Source: Ancylostoma caninum
Taxonomy: Eukaryota; Nematoda; Chromadorea; Rhabditida; Ancylostomatidae
DNA length: 64,000 bases
Direction of reading: 5' to 3'
Assembly: GCA_037903475.1 (NCBI GenBank)
Contig: JBAJFG010000071.1
Location: 742,001-806,000 of the forward strand
Shown here: in pieces, positions 24,101 through 39,100 of the stretch
How positions within the stretch are numbered: position 1 is the stretch's first letter
Layout: each line of letters starts with the position of its first letter
Notes under the pieces: model-generated
The model's input: only the letters and a program-made list of their open reading frames with translations
The model's database searches: none
Told to the model about the DNA's origin: nothing
Program-made: the position numbers and the translations under genes

Positions 24101-27100
24101 AATTTCGGGACATGTTCCAAGCGCTCTGTGGAAATCAACCATTTGGCAACACTGCGGAGGGAGGCCTTAATTTTGTTGGTGGAGCTCTTGGGAAGGAGAA
24201 GAGCTCGCAGGGCAATTCTTAATTGTGCATTATGTAGCACAAATTTGGCGCTAACAGAGCCCCGCTTATCAGATCACAAGAATGTGTATTAAGCGGAACC
24301 CGATCTGTCAAAATCAGTGACCTTCAGCACTGCTCGACTCAGTTCTTTGCCTCGCAGTCCACGGATTTTTGGTTCAGGGGAGTCGAGCTGTTACTGTAAA
24401 ATCGGCAAAAGACCAGCGACTGTTGTGATCCGTACTTCGACTGGTACCTGCCATTATTTGATTTCTTATAAAAAATTTCCATCAAGAATTTCAAAACAGC
24501 GGAAACTTATGTTACAACCTAATAGATACAAGTTATTGTTTCTTGTTTCTCCGACATTTTACGAGAACTATCAAAATTCAATCCTCAAAAGGGGCACTCC
24601 AGTTTTTGCATTGGTGTTCTATGTTTCATTACCCTTTGAAGCCGATTCTATGTATTTGTTGTTGTGCACAGAGAAGTGGCATTTGGGTACAATTTTTCGA
24701 AAACCTTGGTGAAGATCGTTTCTCACATCGTTCTGGAACATAACTACAATACCCGCACTAAGTTTGTTAAAAATGAACGTTCAGAACGCGGATTTGCGTT
24801 CTTTTCGTTCCAGGGCGATAACCCATCGTAATAAAGCGATTCACAGACCAAACCAGGGGTCAGATGCAGAAGTGGAGTGGGCTAGCATATTTCATGCAAC
24901 CAGCACTAAATTTCGATTTTGAACATTGAAATTCCAGAGTCATTTATAGAGCTCGGATCATGCCGAGCATCAAAGTATGTCGCGCACCATGTGCGGCAAG
25001 GCCGGGGCAGGATTAAAAACTGGCGAATTTCGTTGTTGAAAATCAGAATTTAGGGCTGATTTCATGAAATATGGTAGCCCACCCCATTGCCGTTTCCGAC
25101 CCCTGGTTTGGTCTGTGAATCGCTTTGTTACGATGAGCTATAACCGTAGAACGAAAATAACGCAAATCCGCGTTCAATATGTTCATTTTTAAAGAACTTA
25201 GTGCGGGTACTGTACCTGTGCTTCAAATTCATATCCCTATCAATATATGGACATAATTTGCCGACAAACGATCTGGGAATGATCGGGAATCATTCTATAT
25301 TTCGTTTCGATTTTCTCTTCTCAAGAAGGCATTATCTCTCCGATGGGGGATACGAGAACTCCCTACCGAATTCATCTAATCGATTTTTGCTATGTACCTG
25401 TCATGAACTCCTTTTCGATTTATGTGCATTTTTTTCTGGCAATCAGAAAAAATCTACAGATAATCAACATCCGAATTGAGCGTTGTTGATTTCTTTCAAA
25501 AGTTCTTGTTTTATTGACGCATTCACAGCCATTATCTCATCCTAAACCAGCACGATCAGGACTCACTGAAATGAAACCAATTGTTTCTATGTTCTTTCTT
25601 CTTTGGACCTGGGCATCGTGCGATATGAACTGATATGCTACTGTGGTACACCAGTGTGCTAGTAGACGAACTCACGACGTCTCAAGTCAACTCAAAATGG
25701 CACGCAAAGAAATAAACATATCCACTAAGAACCTGGTGTGGCACAGCAGTATATCAGTTTATATTGGGACCACTGAGTCTTCATCCTCAAAGAACACTCG
25801 ATGTCATAGATTAGTAAGCCCGTGGGCGTTCTGTGGTGTCCCGTCTTTATTTTTACTGCTTCTACTCTTCGTCATTTGACCAGCATTGAATCCGCAGCAT
25901 GCTACACTGGTTTACAGTTTGAAGCGAAGAAGTGCACGCGGCCGGCCAGGGTCACATCGGATCCGCTCCAGGACATGCTGCCGCCGGTGCTCTGCGAGTT
26001 GCTCCTGCTGACGGGGGTGCTCGCCGACTACCTCGTCGCCCCGCGCGTCGTCAACTCCGTCAACTACGACGGTGTGTCTCCACAAAGCACATCCATTTCT
26101 ACATCTAACTTGAACAACCACAGTATTAGAGAATAGGCAGGTGTTAAGGAAGTCTGAAGAGTGTTGGAGTTGGGAGTGAGGCGGAGTTCTTTCCCATTCC
26201 AAGGGAGAAAAAAGTTTTTCTTCAAAAGTGAGTTGAAAAGTAATAGAACCAAGGCGAGAGGAATAAGGTTTGAATTCTAACGATATCAATCAAAACGTCG
26301 AGTGCACACTTGCTCTCTGATCGGACTTCCATACTCCTAAAACTGATTGTGTGCTTTGTCATGGAAGATCTCGTTCAGACTTCTCCCTGCTGTGTGCGGA
26401 CGGGATTCCGCTGCTGATGGAGGACCATCGGCCGCGACCCTGTCACCCGCGTCCGTGGCTGCGCGAGCAAAAGTACGTAAGCACCTGCGATCGTCACGTT
26501 TTTCACTTTGTTTGGCTTTGAAACGATTTTTTTTCACTTGCCTATGTCCACAGATGCCCGACGGCTTTCTGGTGTCACGAAGGCGACGACGAATCCAGCT
26601 ACTACTGCTGCCCACGGAATAGAAAGTGTATGTTTTTTTTGTGCTTGAGGAGGAACAGAATACATGTAGATAAGATTTTATTGTAGTTTCGAACCAATGC
26701 CACCTTCCGCCTGTGGTTGGGCACGGAAAGAAGGCGATGAGGCGATTTTACTATGACTGGAGCAGCGACGGCTGCCACGAACTGACCTACACTGGACTGG
26801 GAGGCAACGAAAACAGCTTCCTCAGTTACGAAGAATGTGAGAAGACGTGTCGAGGTAAGGATTCGATGAATATGTGGTCTGTTTCTCACCGTTTGCTGGT
26901 GTCTAAAGTAAATGATAGTTTTTTTAAAGATAACCTTTGCTTTTATAGAGTTAGTCTTAGAACTGAAGGAGTAGGTGAAAATAGGAAAGTTGTATTAGTT
27001 GTGAACATAATTTCGCGTAGCCTAGTCGAGTTTCCTTTCCATTTATCGACTTCGGTAAATGTCCTGCTACTGTACCGCACTACTCATGCCCATTTTTGTC

Positions 27101-30100
27101 CATTTCCTAATTCGCGAGAGCCTGAACCCAAATGCATCATGGAAAGGATGGGTAATCTCATACTCATGGGTATTATTACCCATAAGTAACAGTTGGGAAT
27201 AGACAACGTCGCGTACGGTTAAATTGAGGATGGATGCCGGGTGGAGGGTAAATTTGGACACTTTAGCACGCCTACCATGGGTGATGGTACCGGGACCTGA
27301 AGTGAAAATGTTCATCGTGCCATGAGCGCTATGGGTTTTGGGAAAAAAACTGGTGGTTAAAATCTGTCCATTGCTCAGTTGATTTTTTTGCTCTTATTTT
27401 TGATTCTGTTTCGAGTTTCAGAAATGTCCTGGGAAAGAGAGCTTTTGGGAGAAAATACGAGATATGAGGGCGGTCTCACCTCAGTGCAGTGGATCTCTGA
27501 AAAGAAATTTTTGTAGGAGCAGGAGAGCCGACGGTCGCTGTGCCGGAGGATGCAATGATCTCCAAGAATAAGAAGGTTACCAAGACTTCATCTTCAACTT
27601 CCTCAACAACCACCGGAGTTAGTATTTTCTTGTTAGTGTTTTCCTTTGGGGACAATAGAGTCTGGTAACTTTCGCTCCATAGAGTAGCAATAGCTCGTCC
27701 TCATCTGACACAGTCACGTCTTCGACTTTAAAAGAAGCAGTTGCAACCACTAAAGCCATGGCGGAGTCCACAACGATCCACCTTTCTACTACTCCAGGAA
27801 CAACGACCACAGATCTACGTGAGTTTTATTTAACGACGTATAAGCTGTGGCGATAATTTTCAATCTGATCGTGAGATATATTGCGGATAACATTTCAGGA
27901 GAACGAACAACAAAGGTAGCAGTGACGACAACATCAGCAGTGGAAGAGCTTGTGGTAACCACTCCCCAGGTGACTACAAGTGAGCACGGCAAAGAGCTTC
28001 CCACAACTCGTTGGATGGGAACTAATCCTTGCGAAAAAACTCCTGATAAGGGAACGCCGGGAGGCGTTGCACAGAAAATGTGAGTTCTTTGTTCTGCTTC
28101 AAATCCATGCTTCGTTCGAAGCTGTGTGCCTTCAGATATTCCCCAGTAATCTTGAATTTCGGGTTTTCAATTCATGTGCGTTTGTATAAATCATTGGCGG
28201 ACGCAGGAACTAGACCGAAGGGGGAGGGAGCGTGGGAAAAAAGTGGGGTCTCTACTGTTTTGGGTATGGAAAGGCTTCCACGGAAAATAGGGTGATGTGG
28301 TCGCTGTTAAGCGCACTTTATTGCAGGTGGTACTTCGACCAGTCAGCACTGTCCTGCCAGCCCTTCACCTACCTCGGCTCCGGCGGCAACGCGAATCGCT
28401 TTGTGGACCGAGAGACGTGCATGCGAGTCTGCGGAAGTGGTGCGAATTTCTTATTCCACAGAGTATTTCCTTCTATAAAACTCCAAAGGCAGCACTTCAA
28501 TGGACGTCTTTTCTGAGGTATTATGTACTGAAAAGGGAACGACACATCGTTGTTGTTGCCAGTCACGCTGAGCTGTATGCGATCATCAGGGAAATTTATA
28601 CTAGCCACGTGCGTCAGTCGCGCATCAGTCGCACGCATCCATTTCCATGAAGACCGGGTCACCGCGGCATGTACAGGAAGCTCCAAATGTCCGCAGTCAA
28701 GAGGGCGTGGCCACGGCGCGGCTCCCACAGGCGCTCTCTATGCTGACTCTGGCTTCTCTGACTCTGCAGCCAAACAGTGGCAGCATGCCGAGCGCCTGCG
28801 TCTCTGTCTAAAGCCGCGTCGTGGCCACGTCCCTCTTGACTGCGGACATTTGGAGCTTCCTGTACAGTGCGTTTCATAATTATAGGGACACCCGATTTTT
28901 TGCTGTAGCGAGCTTCACTGTGAACCAATCGATCTGATTTTTTCTTTGTTCAATTCAGAATGTGAAATAACCTATAGAGACATATTTTTCATTAACATCA
29001 TCAAGTTTTTTCATTAACATCATCAAGTCATCATATTTTTCATTAACATCATTCATTAACATCATTAACATTAAGTTTTTTTATAGAGAAAGATAGAAAA
29101 ACCAGTGTTTCAAAATTATAGGGACACTTGGACTTGATGAAACGATTTACCCAGAAAACGGAATCTGTCAGTGCATTTGTTACCAGTGGGTTATTCCCTA
29201 TCCAGTGCTAATCCAAACCTTCGGTGCTCCAAACTTATGAAGGCGTTCCAGGAGAGGTTCGACCCAACATCGATCTTATTTTCTTGAACAGTGTGTTTAA
29301 GTTTTTTAGCATAAATGTTCTAGACGCATTAAGCATGGAACCATTTAGAATTTGTCTTAGAACCATTTTCCGCTAGGAATGAGTGTTTAAAAGCGCTTTT
29401 CAGGTACAAGGCGTCGAGTTTGTAGCAGCTTCATCGTGCTGTGGTGCCTTGACCCACGGGGATAACTGCACTTTCTTGAACTAAAGCGAACTTTTCTCAG
29501 CAATAACCACTCAGATGCGGTGTAGAATGATCACACAGGATTTGCTAAATGTCACTACTCTAAATTCTAATTGATACAAAGCAGATGAACAGCCTACGAC
29601 ATGCACGAGATCCAATCGACACTGCACACAGTCGCTTCCTAAATCCCATCATAAAAGGGAAACATAATTGTGGCCTTAATTCTTCAATAAGGCCCCTTTT
29701 CTGTATGAATCGATCGAATTCTCTCTTGTTCATAAGATCAGATAATATTCCTGGAGAAATGAATTAGTTTCCCAAGACGGTACTTGGGAGGCGAAATGGC
29801 TTGTTCGAGCATGTCATGTCGTGCACGGCGTAAGTTGTTCAGTGTCTCTGTATCAACTAGAATTCAACATAGGGGCATTCTTCGAATCCTGTGTGATCAT
29901 TCAACAACACATCTGAGTGGTTATCGTTGCCAAAAGTTTGCTTTGGTTCAAGAAAGTTCAGTTATCCCCGTGGGTCAAGGCACCACCGCACGATAAAGTG
30001 CCACAAACACGACACCTTGCACCTGAAAAGCGCTTGTAAACACTCATCTCTAGCGAAAAATGGTTCTAAGACAAATTCTAGATGGTCCATGCTTAATGCG

Positions 30101-33100
30101 TCTAGAACTTTTATGCTAAAAAACTTGAACACACTGTTCAAGAAACTAAGATCGATGTTGGGCCGACCCTCTTCTGGAACGCCTTCATAAGTTTGAAGCA
30201 CCTAAGGTTTGGATTAGCACTGGATATGGAATAACCCACTGGTAACAACTGGACCGACAGATTCCGTTTCCTGGACGAATCGTTTCATCAAGTCCAAGTG
30301 TCCCTATAATTTTGAAACACTGGTTTTTCTATCTTTCTCTATGAAAATCTTATATATTGATGATGTTAATGAAAAGTGTGTCTCTAGAGGTTATTTCACA
30401 TCCTGAATTGAATAAAGAAAAAATCAGATCGATTGGTTCACGCTGAAGCTCGCTACAACAAAAAGTCGGGTGTCCCTATAATTATGAAACGCACTGTATG
30501 TACATCCTTAATGAAAAGAACGCGCGCCCACCATGAGGTCGTAAACGTGCGTCGGAGCTGCGACTGCGATGCGACCGGTCCCTATTCTTCTTTATATAGA
30601 AGCACGCACGTCAGTCGCACGCATCCACTAAAAACTGCTCTATCGAAGTTTTACGATTTTGATCTGGAATCCGCTTTCACACTTCCTGAAACGGTTCTCT
30701 ATAATGAGTTACATGAGGGTATGAGGATAAACAGCATTAAATTTGCTACAAATTGATGTCGAATCTGCAACACTTCACCAATTTACCTCCAGTTTCGTCA
30801 TTTCGTAAACTTGCGAAAAAACGCTACTTTTCTCCACATGTGCATTGATTGAAACTTTTACCCATCAGAGAAGGGTGTACCCGCCCACAAATCCGCTCTT
30901 TCCCACATACCAACTCGATTCCAGAGAAAAACCTTCGTCCGTGCTCGTGAAAGAGTACCGGTACCGTGCCCTATGCAATGGCCCCACCAGATCTGGCATG
31001 ATGCACAAATTACGCACAATTTTTCCTTTCTCTCACAATCTAGAGCATATGTACAGGATTGGTGTCTGCATACGTCCTTTCCGCAGATTCTACAATGCTT
31101 GGAAAGCTGTTCGAGAAATTTGAAAACAGAATTGAAATCAATATGCATGAAACAGTTCTCGGTATGAATGCTCACACTGATGAAGTTTCGTTTTTTTTTT
31201 GATTGTTGAATCCTCAATTCCCATAATGTACAGTAACTAGAATAATCCGCTGAAACAAATCTACATACATTCAGTCACAGGGTCCTTCTATCAGTAAAAT
31301 TTCATTGGATAGCATAACTTCACTCGAAATTTGTTAAAGTACTCAGCTAATTGTTGGCAGGTATTCATGCTTGACCTGATTCTGTCCGAAATGAAACTCT
31401 ATTTTGCCTTTAATCATCCTTGCAAGCATTTTCAATCATGCCAAGGATAACCTAGCATCTTCTGCAAAGCTCTATCCCAGAGCTGATTCGCTGCTTCCAC
31501 TTTAGTACAGTCTGTTTCAGTAGCAATATGTTTCTAGGCACTTGTGCATACCGACTGTTTTTCGGCCTGCCTCTGCGAATATCACACACTTTCCCACCTC
31601 CTACTTTTCTCTTATTTCTCTCCAACTCTCATTCGCGGTCAAAGGAACCACAGCCAATTTCTACTCTTGCACTGGTCTTCTGTAATCATACCACGTTTGT
31701 GTCACAAACAGAAGTTCTTGTGAGTAGGTACGGAAATATGGAGACGATTTGCAGTTCTTGATTGGACAGTTATGGCATTTGAAAATTCACCTGTTCATTC
31801 CATTCAACCAGTACTCGAAAAGTGCAGGATCACACGAAATTCAGAAAATTGAAGGCTTCTGATTACATTATATATGATCTCAAGAAGAATCAAAGACAAA
31901 ACGTTATGTCTGCATGCAGGAAAAGATCTCTCGCTTTATCACGAGTCGCCAAGAAATGACATAATATTATTGTGCTCATAAATAGCATTCTGGTCTCAGA
32001 TGCATCATCGAGATTACCCATTGCAAACGTGTTAACGTACCTGAATCTACCCTTTTCCTGCCACCTATCAACATAATTACCCGAATGTGACATTGTCTGT
32101 CCCCAGCCGCTAAACATTGGTAAGTACACCCATAAGTATGGGATTGCCCGTTTTTCCAGGAATGCACCTGGCCGTGCTCAATTCTGGACTCCTTCTGACA
32201 TGGCGTCTGTATGCTGCACCATACGTGACGTTGTACGAGAGCATAAAACACTGTGTTGAGATAAAATGTCTTCGGAACGTTGTCTACTGACAGAAGACTT
32301 CTACTGAACAACTCCCGATTTAGGATTTTCTGGGAGACCGTCACAAGCATCATGCGACCTGCCACCACAATTCGGCAACGGCACCTTCAAAATACCACGA
32401 TATTTTTTCGACAAGGTACGTAACTGCTGGACACTGGTGGTTTGAAGTCATTATAAGCTTAATCTACTAGATAATAATGTTTATTTATCATATATTTAAT
32501 TGCTTCGTTACGAGTCGTGGCTAATATATATATAGCTGTCGAACGACAAGAAGCCATTCTGCCTGAAGGGTGAAACCATCTTTGTAGGAAGAAGTTTGGT
32601 CGGTGGATCAGTAACACATGAAATTGCCGAAACCAGTGCCAATCATGGTCCGGATGCAGCACTGAGATTACCTGGGGTAAACGTATTGATGTCCCTGTTA
32701 ATGATGGGTAAATTTTTGCGGTGTTAACACGCTCACCCTTATTCTCAGCGAAACATAAGGCGCTAGATCTTCCCCTTTGTAACTCACAATTGGATGGACG
32801 TTTTACTTAGGGAAGCAAATGTTCATCTGAAAAAAAAAACAGAATAATGACAGCCTCTATAGAACAGTACTGTCTGCCTATCTGCAAAACCAAAGAAAAA
32901 GAACAAGAAATAGCCAAATAATTAGCTGGAATAGCAGCAAGTAGTGCAGAATCTGTTGCCGAACATTGAATGCCCAGATGATCGATACTTGTTCGGATAT
33001 TTCCCTTCATTTTTTTGATCAGTTGGCCAGTAGCACACTAATTTATTCTTTGATCATTTGTGAATGTATAACATAAAAGTATTTAGGTGATTGTGACTTC

Positions 33101-36100
33101 TTGCAGATGACGAAGCAGTGCGAGTTGTTCTTCTTCTCAGGAGACGGCGGTAACGAGAACCGATTTCTAAAGAAACAGAAGTGTGAGCGGCTTTGTCTGG
33201 GAAGTAAGTTTTGTACGTGCACGTAAATCAGAATTGCATAAGTGTCTTCTATTTGAGTTACCCCAATATCCTAAAAAGAGCATAGCCCCTTGCGTCGTTG
33301 TCGTTCAGACGACATTGACTTTGATACGTATCGACTATAGGTTGCTCGTATCAATATCAGGAAACGATTCTGTCGTGAGAAACTGTCTCTGAGGTCGGAA
33401 ACTTCGTCGCTGCAAAAGTCCCACATTTTTTCCACTAAAGGCCGATGACTACCAGTTCACACTCTTCACCTAACAATCAAGATGTTCAACCGGTTAGCGA
33501 ATGAATGTGCACCGGTCTCTTTTACAATAACTTGACTAGGGGATCCACGAAGTTTATTGAGCAGCTCTAGTCCATAACCTAATGAGACCTCTCCGACTGC
33601 TCTAAACTCACTCTTTTTTGCTTCAGAGAAGAACAAAAAGCAGAGCACCCCAGTAGCCACTACCACCATGGGCACCAGGCCTGCAACTAGAACCTTCCAA
33701 GAGCTGCATTCAACGCGAGCGTTGCCAAGTAAGTTCACGGAATCGCTGCCGAAACCAGTGGCTTTCGCTTCTGCTATTTCCTGCTTCTGATGTGATTCCT
33801 TCTAACTGTCGCTTCAGCGCCGTCAACCACCTCCGCTCCCACTTCTGAGGAGCCTAATGTTCCAGTGCCTGAGCCGTCGCTGGCCATTCCCAGTGCCGCT
33901 CCAGTTGACACCACCACAGCTGAACCATTCCCGACACTAATCAACGTTCCAAGAGGTTCTATCGCCTTTCATCAAATTTTTTTGAGCATCCTTCTTTCAA
34001 AAGTGTTTTTTGCATTAAAGTCGGCTTTCAATCTTCCAAGATATGAGCTTATTTCTCCACATTTTGAATATACTACTTTTCTTCTCACATTCTCAAACAA
34101 GACATATTCCTTCGGCTTGCTTACAGTTTCCCTAATCGCGTAAAATATGACCTTGTGTTGAACGGTAACCAGAATTCCTTCATTCTTTATTGGCCAACGT
34201 TTCGGCTAAATCGCCTCGTCAGGGCCTGAAATGGCTAGATCATTCATAGACCCCAGAAGACCAAGTGCATCGACCAATCTTAGTACCGTTCAACACAAGG
34301 GCCCGTAGTAAAGTGTCACGGCGGTGAGATGAACTCCAAAACTCACTGCCAGGCTTTAGACGATGATTGCATGTCAGCTCACATTCATGGGGTATAGGAT
34401 AGCAGATCATTGCCAGCCACGTCACTGCTAGAGCACGCATATGCGACATAGGAGATCATTGCCTTGCTGGAAGCTGATCGCCTTCCCTAGCTGTGGAAAT
34501 AGTGTGAGAAGCGAGTGGACGCAGAATGAGACGGTCGAGGTATGTAGCTAATTCTGCGTTCACTCACTTCTTCTCGCACTTTACTACGGGCCAAGGATAC
34601 ATATGGTTAAATATGCCGTGATTAAATTACCGTCACACATGCAGTTCCCTTATTCTTCTGAGAACTCGTCTTTCCTCACTTCACTGGAATCTGCTTTCAT
34701 TTTGAACGGATATACGAAGGTCATTTGAAAAGTTTCCGGAGTCACCACCAAGAAGTTGCTTTTTTTTTCAAAAATTCCATGCAGTTCTATTAAAGAGTCC
34801 TTCAAAAGAATTGACTGTGAATATCAATTTGATCTGGCGAAGCTTGTGCTTTTTACAAGGGGTCAAGTCAAGCAACTGCGACTGCGCTCATTTACAGAGA
34901 GGTGCTAAATTAGGCGGTCATTGGTTTTTTTAACTGTAACAGAAAAGTGCAAGTTAACGGAACACCACTTGGATGCTGATTCTGGAGGGTCATCATCTTC
35001 ATTTTTTAGGTAAAGGTGACCACATAAGAAAAAGTGAATGAAATCGCTGACAAGGTATTGACAGATAGAATACAAATGCTTGCTAAATAAGGGAACCTAG
35101 CGCATCTCTTGTGAGTCATTAGTTTTAGCTTCACCCGATGAACTAATCTTGAAAGAACCTTTTCAAAAATGAGTGCCGCATTTGCTCAATCCCGAACAGT
35201 AACGCAATCCAACATGAAAATCAGAAAATTATTTTGAAAATGGCTGGATTGGATTTCAAACCGATGCTGTGATCCATGTTGAAGACCAGAGTTAGCGCTA
35301 CACTGTAGTTACAAAGGATTCAACTAAAACCGTATGTCATCGAGAATGGATTCTGAAGAAGGAAATGGCGTTCGCTGAGGTGGAATGGTGGAGGCGTCCC
35401 TTTTTGGGAGTTCCAAGGGAATAATGTAAAAGCCATTGCAACTGAACATTAGCCGAAATTTTTAGAAGCTTCAACTGTGGTGATCCAACCGACAAGTGCG
35501 GATTTGATTAGGAAAAAAGAATTTGCCATCCATATCAGCATGACGCCATAGAAGCTCCTATGGCTCATCAAAAAACTTGTAATAACGAAACCCAAAATAC
35601 CTCATTCAACCGTATTTCTGCATTGGCTTCCTCGTAACAATAAAATATTGTTTTCATTGTCATTCCGGAAACTTTTCAGACAGCCCTCGTTGATGGCATA
35701 ATGGCAGTAGTTTACAGCTCTTTCCCAGTTTATGCCTAATCTGACCAATCACGAGTTTTTCACCAAGTGGTTTTGCTACCATTAATTTACTATGCCACGA
35801 TTTTCTCATTACTTATTTTCTTTTTTTTTCATATGTCCTCGTTGCATGCACTACTCGATGGTTCACATAATTTTCATAACCTCTCCGAATTTCTTCTGAA
35901 CAGGGCATAAGGTTGGCAAGTGGTGTGGAGTCAGTCCACAGACTTACACCCTCATATTTTCAGAGTTCGTCCCGCCATTTCCTCAGTTCACGCTTCTTCC
36001 CGCCAACAACGCTCCGAGCACTGCACCACCTCAAAATCATCCGCAGAAAGTGGCCACCGAACCGCTACCAAGTGAAGCCGAGTCTATCGATTCCATCTTC

Positions 36101-39100
36101 GAGCGGCTGATGACGTCTTCTCCAGCTCCACCGATCGTGACAGCTGCGCCAGCTCCTCCATCTTCCACTGGGGAAATCGCGGAATCCCACGGGGCATTCG
36201 GGTTGCCCCCAGAATTGATCTTTGTCGCGAACGGTGGAGGCAGTGGCTTGCCAGGTTTTGCTGTCACTGCAGCACCAGCTCAGAAAGGGCCCGGGCTGTG
36301 GCGGACGAGATCGCCGCCCAGTGAAATGCCGATATTGCCACTTGTCGCTGTGACTGAGGCACCGACAGTGAATAAACCGGGAGAGAAGCATCTTTTGGCG
36401 AGCCTGACAGACACACTTCCTTCTAGAATCCCTACTGCGCCGATTATAAACCAATCGCAACTTCCACCGGCGGTGATCTATTTTCCGAATCCTCATGCTG
36501 CTTCCAACAATGCTCCAGTTAACTCCCAAGAGGTCAACAATGGACACCATGTCAGTGCTAGCACTAGCGCAGTTGCTCCACCAGGATTTGGCCAGCACGT
36601 TGACGCCCAAAATGCTGAGCTCGCTCAGAAATCAGAATGGGTAGAGCATGGAATAAGAGCATTCCAACAACTAATGCAACAGCAGCTGACATCAACTATG
36701 GCGTCTTCTGGAGCTGAGTTTGTCCCAGGTTCTGCTCAGAGTGTCGCTGCAGAAATTCCATCAAATGTTGGGAAGGCTACGGTGGCTGTGGTGCAGCAGC
36801 CGGAGCTTTCACTAATTGCGGCTCCACAGATTGCTCCAGCTCTGATGCCAGTGGTGCAGGAAGTGGAGTCTGTGCCTTCGCAGCTTGACAAAACGGTAGG
36901 TTCTTTCCAATATTTCACACAAACGATTTAGAAGCTTTCAGACAACAGTTCTTGAAATTTTCTCGTCTAAATCCAAGAATTCATAGACTTTTCGAAAAGA
37001 TTGGAATCTCCTAATCACCTATCCAGACTAGTTTCCACTCTAGGCTATTTTTTGTGGCAAAGTGAGACACACGTATATCCTAGTATCTATATTATTAATT
37101 GCTGACATTAACTGCGTAGATTTAAAGAAAAGCAGGATTACTTCTCCTGGAATTTTAAATTTTTCTCCATTCCAAAAGACCATGTAGATCAAAATCTGTT
37201 CGGGAAAGTTTTAAATCCAACTGCAGCGAAACCGATGATCCAATCTTTCCGGTTGATAGAAAAAGAAATAGCTAAATTTTGCATTTGCAGACTTGGTTAG
37301 AAGATCCTTAAGGCTGTAACTGACCTGCAAAATCGTACCCATTTACTTTTCGACACCAACTTGCAGCTGAACGCCTCCGACGTGTGGCCATGCCATGCCC
37401 CGATATTCGATGATGTGGTAATCATGTGTGCACTGGAGGACGTCACATGTCCCAAAGGAACGTTCTGTCAAATCGGTGACGGGCAGAGCATATGTTGTCC
37501 GGCGCTCGGTTAGTTTTAAGCTTCATTTTACACCAAAGAAAAGTAATCAGTTAAACTGATAATTTGGGTAACTACTCGAAAATTTGAATATTCGAAAATG
37601 GTGGATTCTTTTCTAGAATATTCGAATCTTCTACTCGGTTCTACTCGTTCAAAACCGATTATTTGATTTCAAAAAAGAACCTGATGAGTTATTTGGTCTC
37701 AAATGGGGTAAGTACGCGTGCTGAGGTCCGTACTGAATTGGCCCGGGCGGCAGCGAAGCCATTCTGCAGAGAAAAAAAAAACTGATTTGAATCTCTTGCG
37801 AATTTACTATTTAGAACACATCGGATCATGGATTATGGATTTTCTCTAGATCGATCCATTGCATCGCAGATTCGTTACGATATTAGATTCGTCACCTCCT
37901 TATGCTCCAATGCACAACTTAGGTATTTATACTTGCCGACCTAACAAGTTGCTGTTTCAGCTGAACCAGTGTGCGAGCAACCGGTTAGACACGGCGTGGG
38001 ACCGTCTTCTCTTCTTCGGTGGCACTTTGATGCGGCTTCTAAACAGTGTCTGCCATTTTCCTTTCGCGGATTCCAGGTTTGCTTCATTTTTATATAGTGT
38101 TTTGGACTTGTTCGCAAATGATGAAGTATTTTTAGGGGAACCAGAACAATTTCGAGTCATTTACGCAGTGCGAATCTGCATGTATCATTCCAGTGCTCTG
38201 TGAAGGAGCGGTCGCAGTTCCATCCACAAATGCCAATGAAAGGTGCAGAGACTGTACACTTGTAATGCGAATGACCTAATTAATTGAAAAATGGATTTAT
38301 TTCGGGCCTAGTATGGTATTTCTCTACCAGTGGGGGATTTTCACGACATAAACTGAATACAACGTGAACCAAGCAGAAACTGTAGCAAAAAATTAATCTG
38401 TTTAGGGCAATTTACACTGAGGTGCGTCAGGCGCACGCATCCATTTGCGAAGGATCTCCCATGAAGACCGGTCAGCGCGGCATGTGCGTTCTCAATGAAA
38501 AGAACGTGCGGCTGCCGCAAAGTCGTAAACGCGTGCGTCTGAGCTGCGTCGGCCATGCGACTGGCCCTATCCTTCATCATGTAGACGCACGCGCTTCAAA
38601 CGCACGCATCAATAAATTGTGCCACAGGCGGTTCAGAAATGAGTCGGTATTGGTGCATTTTTACGTAAAGAGATTAAAAGGGCCTTAAGCAAGTCGCGCA
38701 CGTTCAAGCTTGTTAGTCGCAGTGATTGCTTAAAGACCCACGAAAAAAATATCTTTGGTTTTTTTCATGAAATTTTACTCTGGAGCCTACTCTTGTGCTC
38801 ATAGAAGAGGAAAGACCCATCAAAAAAGGCTACGTTTGCAAGAAATACTAAGTTGTATTTTGCCAATACACGTCCATTTGTACGAGATCTATGGCCTGAG
38901 ATGGGTGCGGCCGCCGAGGTGCGGAAAGGATCACCGCTATCCGAAAATACTGATCGATCCTTTATCAGCTGAGAAACACAGCTGCACACGACCAAAGAGA
39001 ATGGGGCGGGGTTGGCGGGCGCATGGCGGGCGCATTTGTACATGCCTACGAGTTCTATTACTCGAGTAACTGCACGATTCGGAGGGATTCCTTTTGCAGT

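Larger units (their letters stand above)
28592..30630. mobile_element. nested transposon: repeat family C broken by two later insertions
   Basis: The outer repeat (left 28592-28671, right from about 30499) matches the uninterrupted copy at 38404-38620. It is split by a MITE (28674-28862) and, immediately next to it, a foldback element (28865-30496). All lie in one intron of the Kunitz/lustrin gene. Confidence 0.75.
33627..36895 (+). other. long cysteine-free Pro/Ala/Ser/Thr linker
   Basis: Exons 33627-33728, 33818-33955 and the large 35964-36895 (932 nt) encode about 390 residues without cysteine. They are rich in Pro, Ala, Ser and Thr (for example TSSPAPPIVTAAPAPP), with one more ordered stretch near EWVEHGIRAFQQLMQQQL. 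It is probably an extended spacer between the N- and C-terminal domain blocks. The intron at 33956-35963 contains two inverted-repeat elements. Confidence 0.75.
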
